Position numbers and translations under genes: made by a program | Assembly: GCA_037444725.1 (NCBI GenBank) | Contig: JBBILW010000005.1 | Coordinates: forward strand, 1-35,768 | DNA from: CAIKKG01 sp037444725 | GTDB taxonomy: Bacteria > Patescibacteriota > Minisyncoccia > UBA6257 > GWB1-50-10 | DNA: 35,768 bases | Direction: 5' to 3' | In this document: positions 33,361 through 35,768 of the stretch, piece by piece | Position numbering within the stretch: position 1 is the first letter of the stretch | How the letters are laid out: each line of letters starts with the position of its first letter | Notes under the pieces: generated by a model | What the model was told of the DNA's origin: nothing | Seen by the model: the letters and a program-made list of their open reading frames with translations, nothing else | Database searches by the model: none

Positions 33361-33553
33361 GGGGCACAAGGGAATTGAACGTCGCTCAACCGCAACGGTC
33401 TCGCTCTTTAGAAACCCTCGGTTTCTAAACGCTCCTTCGGAGCTATTTCCTACACGGGAGACCAAATGTTCTCCCGACCCCACTCCTGTTCAAATCCTTC
33501 TACCCCTTTATTAAACCAAAAGAGGAGTGGTTATACCACTCCTCTTTTGTTTG
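33361..33553 (-). repeat. distal tRNA-Trp-derived element
   Basis: Plus-strand 33361-33380 is a degraded copy of the tRNA-Trp 3' end (GGGGCACAAGG and TTGAAC shared with 33739-33757). Hairpins follow in the order seen in the two Thr elements: TTTAGAAACC/GGTTTCTAAA, then an ACGGGAGA/TCTCCCG stem, CCCGACCCCACTCCTGTTC, and an inverted T-arm (33488-33499, GTTCAAATCCTT). A 15-base perfect hairpin (33517-33549) ends the unit. It is the second of two tandem units behind tRNA-Trp. Confidence 0.6.
33517..33549. terminator. 15-base perfect hairpin terminator
   Basis: CAAAAGAGGAGTGGT (33517-33531) and its exact complement (33535-33549) with a three-base loop and a T-run on either strand. It lies inside the tRNA-Trp-derived element array. 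Confidence 0.7.
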
Positions 33554-33735
33554 GCGGGGGCACAAGGATTAGCCCTCGCCTCTCAGCTCGTCCACTCGCT
33601 TCGGGCTGGGCACCGCCTCGCGTCCCTCGCTTCTGCTCGGGACATGCTCCGGCGTTCAAATCCTGACGCGAGCCAAGCAATTGGCTCGCTTGCCCCCGCA
33701 CACAAAAAGCGCCCTGAGGCGCTTTTTATTTATGT
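33554..33735 (-). repeat. proximal tRNA-Trp-derived element
   Basis: Bounded by a 17-base exact copy (33554-33570) of the tRNA-Trp 3' end (33736-33752). Contains GC-rich sequence with CGAGC-type motifs, an inverted T-arm GTTCAAATCCT (33654-33664, complement of 33747-33757), and a nested hairpin (33692-33743) whose inner part is a terminator (AAAAAGCGCC/GGCGCTTTTT) and whose outer stem uses the tRNA acceptor strand itself. The core differs from the Thr elements. Confidence 0.65.
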
Positions 33736-33736
33736 G

Positions 33737-33807
33737 CGGGGGCACAAGGATTTGAACCCTGATCAACGGTTTTGGAGACCGTTATTCTACCATTGAACTA
33801 TACCCCC
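33737..33807 (-). tRNA. tRNA-Trp (anticodon CCA)
   Basis: Cloverleaf on the minus strand: acceptor GGGGGTA/TGCCCCC, D-arm GTTCAATGGTAGAAT, anticodon stem ACGGT/ACCGT with loop CTCCAAA giving anticodon CCA, and T-arm CAGGGTTCAAATCCTTG. CCA end is not encoded. It is the next gene after rpmG, beyond that gene's terminator. Its decoding of UGG agrees with the standard code. Confidence 0.93.
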
Positions 33808-33829
33808 AACATCCTCATTTTATAACAGA

Positions 33830-33855
33830 ACATCCGGACAAGGAAGTCCGGATGT
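33830..33855 (-). terminator. rpmG terminator
   Basis: Perfect 10-base stem ACATCCGGAC/GTCCGGATGT with loop of six bases and a T-rich tail on the minus strand, 12 bases after the rpmG stop. Confidence 0.75.
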
Positions 33856-33867
33856 GTGATACGAAGA

Positions 33868-34038
33868 TTACTTTTTGGATTCCTTGTGCACGGTTTGTGC
33901 GCGGCACCAATTGCAGAACTTTTTGAGTTCAATCTTCCTTTCAACCACCTTCTTGTTTTTGTGAGCGGTGTAGTTGGAGTGCTTGCACGCTACGCAGCGC
34001 AGCTTCACCAATTTCTCGCTAAACTTTCCTTGTGCCAT
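33868..34038 (-). CDS. rpmG: 50S ribosomal protein L33 (bL33)
   Basis: A 56-residue protein with the typical L33 layout: VKLRCVACKHSNYTAHKNKK, then ERKIELKKFCNWC and HKESKK at the C-terminus. Two CxxC pairs (CVAC and CNWC) form the zinc ribbon, so this is the zinc-binding (C+) form. It joins the large ribosomal subunit near the E site. A clear promoter (TTTACA-17-TACATT) precedes it and a terminator follows. The neighbouring tRNA-Trp may be partly co-transcribed. Confidence 0.93.
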   Translation of the reverse strand: MAQGKFSEKLVKLRCVACKHSNYTAHKNKKVVERKIELKKFCNWCRAQTVHKESKK

Positions 34039-34050
34039 ATGTTGCTACTT

Positions 34051-34079
34051 AATGTACCGTATTACGTTAAAAATGTAAA
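34051..34079 (-). promoter_or_regulatory. rpmG promoter
   Basis: Minus strand -35 TTTACA (34079-34074), 17-base spacer, -10 TACATT (34056-34051); the start codon is 12 bases further. Confidence 0.65.
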
Positions 34080-34086
34080 GAATAAC

Positions 34087-34222
34087 TGAGCCGATGGCCG
34101 GAAGTTCACTACTCGGACGCGGAACGCGTCCTGCGTTTTCAAACCCCTCGGTTTGAATGATTCCGCCACGGGGAAACTCCCGTTTCCCCGACCCCCTTCC
34201 CGTTCAATTCCGAAAAGATCTG
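34087..34222 (-). repeat. tRNA-end-duplicating element after tRNA-Thr(GGT)
   Basis: Flanked by an exact 17-base direct repeat, plus-strand 34087-34103 and 34221-34237, which is the 3' end of tRNA-Thr(GGT). Inside are hairpins (GGACGCG/CGCGTCC, TTCAAACC/GGTTTGAA, CGGGGAAAC/GTTTCCCCG) followed by a C-rich run and an inverted T-arm (34202-34212, exact complement of 34233-34243). The segment from the second hairpin to the inverted T-arm is nearly identical to the element behind tRNA-Thr(CGT) 17 kb away, although the flanking tRNA copies differ. Confidence 0.7.
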
Positions 34223-34295
34223 AGCCGATGGCCGGAATTGAACCGGCGACCTACTCCTTACCATGGAGTTGCTCTACCAGCTGAGCTACATCGGC
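34223..34295 (-). tRNA. tRNA-Thr (anticodon GGT)
   Basis: Cloverleaf on the minus strand: acceptor GCCGATG/CATCGGC, D-arm AGCTCAGCTGGTAGAGC, anticodon stem ACTCC/GGAGT with loop ATGGTAA giving anticodon GGT (reads ACC and ACU), T-arm CCGGTTCAATTCCGG. CCA is not encoded. Partial copies lie on both sides: its 3' end downstream and 12 bases of its 5' end upstream (34409-34420). Confidence 0.93.
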
Positions 34296-34441
34296 ATATT
34301 TGCCAGAACACGTACAGACTAATGTGCGCAGACGCGAGTAAGTGCTAAGTCATAACGCTATACCCGCCGCCTACTGGCGCTGGGCACTGCGCTCGCCTTC
34401 GCTCGCTTGCTACATCGGCAAACTAGCTTTGATAGAATACT
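34296..34441. repeat. segment between tRNA-Thr(GGT) and a copy of its 5' end
   Basis: The 12 bases GCTACATCGGCA at 34285-34296 recur exactly at 34409-34420. Between them are a GC-rich part with CGAGCGAAGGCGAGCGC on the minus strand and a CGCC-AGTA-GGCG hairpin, plus an AT-richer stretch with the sequence TAGCACTTACTCGC. I see no gene here. Confidence 0.5.
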
Positions 34442-35188
34442 CTAAATCTCAATCTTTGAGAAGAGGTAGCTTCCGATGACAACGAGCACTGCGGTAGCAA
34501 CTGCAAGCACGAGAAGGTCAATATGAAGACCGAAATGCGAGACGCCCGCAAGTACCCCGCGCAAGCCGTCGATGCCATAGGAGAGCGGATTAAATTTGGC
34601 TATAAGCGCTATCGCCTCCGGCAAACCTTGCAGAGGAAAGAGTGCGCCGCTCAAAAAGAATGTCGGCATTACCACGAAGTTCATAATGAGCTGAAATCCC
34701 TGCATGTCGTCGAGCATAGACGCAATTGCGGTACCAAGCGCGGTGAAAAGCAATGCGATGAGAAACATGTAGAGAAATGCGACAGGGACAAGCGTGATAT
34801 TCGCGGGTCTGAAACCCACGAAAAACGTGAGCGCAAACACGATAATACCCTGGATAGTCGCCACCGTTGCACCGCCAAGTGTGCGCCCAATCATAATATT
34901 GAGACGCGACACGGGAGCCACCATCGTTTCCTTTAAAAAGCCGAACTGTTTATCCCAGATTATCTCAATGCCTGAGAAAAGCGCCGTGAATAGAATGCCC
35001 ATCGCAATAATGCCGGGCGCAATGAACTGCAGATAACTTCCCTCGCCTGCTTTCTCAAAAATAGGGCCAAAGCCGAAGCCGAGCGCAATGAGGAATAAGA
35101 GCGGCTGACCGAGCGAGCCGATAAGGCGGGACCGTGAACGGAAGTAGCGTTTTAACTGGCGAAGCCAAAGTATATAAATGGTATTCAT
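34442..35188 (-). CDS. ABC-2 type export permease
   Basis: A 248-residue protein with six membrane helices. The N-terminal cytoplasmic helix (LWLRQLKRYFRSRSRLIGSL) and the conserved loop before the last helices (VMPTFFLSGALFPLQGLPEA, then NPLSYGIDGLRGVL) are diagnostic of the DrrB/NodJ group of ABC-2 permeases, which export drugs, glycans or lipids. It starts four bases after the ATPase stop codon. Substrate unknown. Confidence 0.9.
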   Translation of the reverse strand: MNTIYILWLRQLKRYFRSRSRLIGSLGQPLLFLIALGFGFGPIFEKAGEGSYLQFIAPGIIAMGILFTALFSGIEIIWDKQFGFLKETMVAPVSRLNIMIGRTLGGATVATIQGIIVFALTFFVGFRPANITLVPVAFLYMFLIALLFTALGTAIASMLDDMQGFQLIMNFVVMPTFFLSGALFPLQGLPEAIALIAKFNPLSYGIDGLRGVLAGVSHFGLHIDLLVLAVATAVLVVIGSYLFSKIEI

Positions 35189-35192
35189 GGTA

Positions 35193-35768
35193 TTAGCGGC
35201 GCCATACGCGGCTGTGCATTCTCATATTGTCGGCGCTTGTCGCCTCATTCTCGCGAATGTTTTTGCCGGTCAGCTTTAGAAATGCGTCTTCTAACGTTGT
35301 GACGCCCGCCTGCGCCTTCAATTCTGCAGGCGTTCCGCGCGCTACAATCGTGCCGTGGTCTATTACGGCCACGCGCTGCGCCACGCGGTCAGCTTCCTCC
35401 ATATAATGCGTCGTGAAGAAGATGGTAATGCCCTCGGTCTTGTTGAGATTCTGAATGTAACTCCAAATATGATTGCGCGTCTGCGGATCCAAGCCGAGCG
35501 TCGGCTCATCAAGGAATAAGACTTTCGGGTGATGCAAAAGTCCGCGCGCGATTTCGAGCCGTCGCTTCATACCTCCTGAAAAATTCTTCACAATGTCATC
35601 TTTGCGGTCCCAGAGCTCCACGATTTTCATAAGCTCCTCGATGCGCTCGCGGCGCATCTTTTTTTCTAAATTGTAGAGCACACCATGGAGTTCCATATTC
35701 TCCCATGCGGTGAGTTCATCATCGAGACTCGGGTCCTGAAACACGATACCGAATGAACGGCGGACATC
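35193..35768 (-). CDS. ABC-2 export ATPase (5' end outside the window)
   Basis: Partial: the frame runs off the right edge, so the N-terminus with Walker A is missing. The visible part (about 191 residues) has the Q-loop (IVFQDPSLDDELTAWEN), signature FSGGMKRRLEIARGL, Walker B VLFLDEPTLGLDP, the H-loop TTHYMEEAD and a DrrA-like C-terminal segment. It pairs with the adjacent permease. An internal GTG at 35744 should not be taken as the start, because the Q-loop begins upstream of it. Confidence 0.92.
   Translation of the reverse strand, partial: DVRRSFGIVFQDPSLDDELTAWENMELHGVLYNLEKKMRRERIEELMKIVELWDRKDDIVKNFSGGMKRRLEIARGLLHHPKVLFLDEPTLGLDPQTRNHIWSYIQNLNKTEGITIFFTTHYMEEADRVAQRVAVIDHGTIVARGTPAELKAQAGVTTLEDAFLKLTGKNIRENEATSADNMRMHSRVWRR

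Noticed and set aside
33361..33735. CRISPR array, because of repeated units beside tRNA-Trp
   Set aside because: The repeats are tRNA 3' ends of unequal spacing and decaying identity; there are only two units, no regular spacers and no cas genes.

Overview
The window looks like a chromosomal segment of a Patescibacteria/CPR bacterium, probably Parcubacteria, using the standard genetic code. Reasons: many minimal-length housekeeping proteins, few Shine-Dalgarno sequences, a 23S-5S rRNA operon with no 16S gene beside it, and a gene (18113-18889) that resembles a large family of hypothetical proteins I associate with Parcubacteria. A release factor 2 gene that should read UGA argues against the UGA-recoded CPR lineages. 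The assignment is by inspection only.

Layout. 1-1450: EamA-type transporter (-) and DoxX protein (+). 1454-7019 (-): a seven-gene operon read as ECF sigma factor, small membrane protein (possible anti-sigma factor), DUF5666-like protein, MacA-like adaptor, MacB-like ATPase, MacB-like permease, second DUF5666-like protein. 7086-12453: undecaprenol/diacylglycerol kinase, single-domain response regulator, large sensor kinase, CdaA-type diadenylate cyclase and a short RecQ. 12549-15927: Obg, FtsX, FtsE and a release factor 2 lacking domain 1. 16089-17192: a very GC-rich coiled-coil protein of unknown function. 17267-18013: tRNA-Thr(CGT) and RNase P RNA, each followed by a partial copy of its own 3' end. 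18113-18889: the CPR-type hypothetical protein with a possibly hypervariable C-terminus. 19070-21426 (-): pgk, DHH phosphoesterase, RNase H. 21447-22685 (+): type II NADH dehydrogenase. 22682-26300 (-): a 26-residue membrane peptide, 5S and 23S rRNA. 26366-26500 (+): an unidentified small RNA. 26523-31533 (-): Pcm methyltransferase, a 1033-residue metallophosphoesterase-like protein, Ddl. 31563-33305 (-): an anchored Cys-rich protein and an AT-rich pair of unknown genes. 33361-34424: tRNA-Trp, rpmG and tRNA-Thr(GGT) among more tRNA-end-duplicating elements. 34442-35768 (-): ABC-2 export permease and a truncated ATPase.

Two patterns cut across the window. First, at least eleven ordinary genes have a -10 box 6-10 bases before the start codon, so leaderless mRNA seems to be the norm. 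Three large unknown genes (16089, 18889 and 30440 starts) instead have long leaders, strong Shine-Dalgarno sites, their own terminators and GC-biased codons. Second, every structured RNA gene of tRNA type, and RNase P RNA, has a partial copy of its own end beside it, separated by a GC-rich, hairpin-rich insert of about 110-190 bases. Several inserts share sequence and carry an inverted copy of the tRNA T-arm. I do not recognise this element family; it is the best candidate here for something undescribed.
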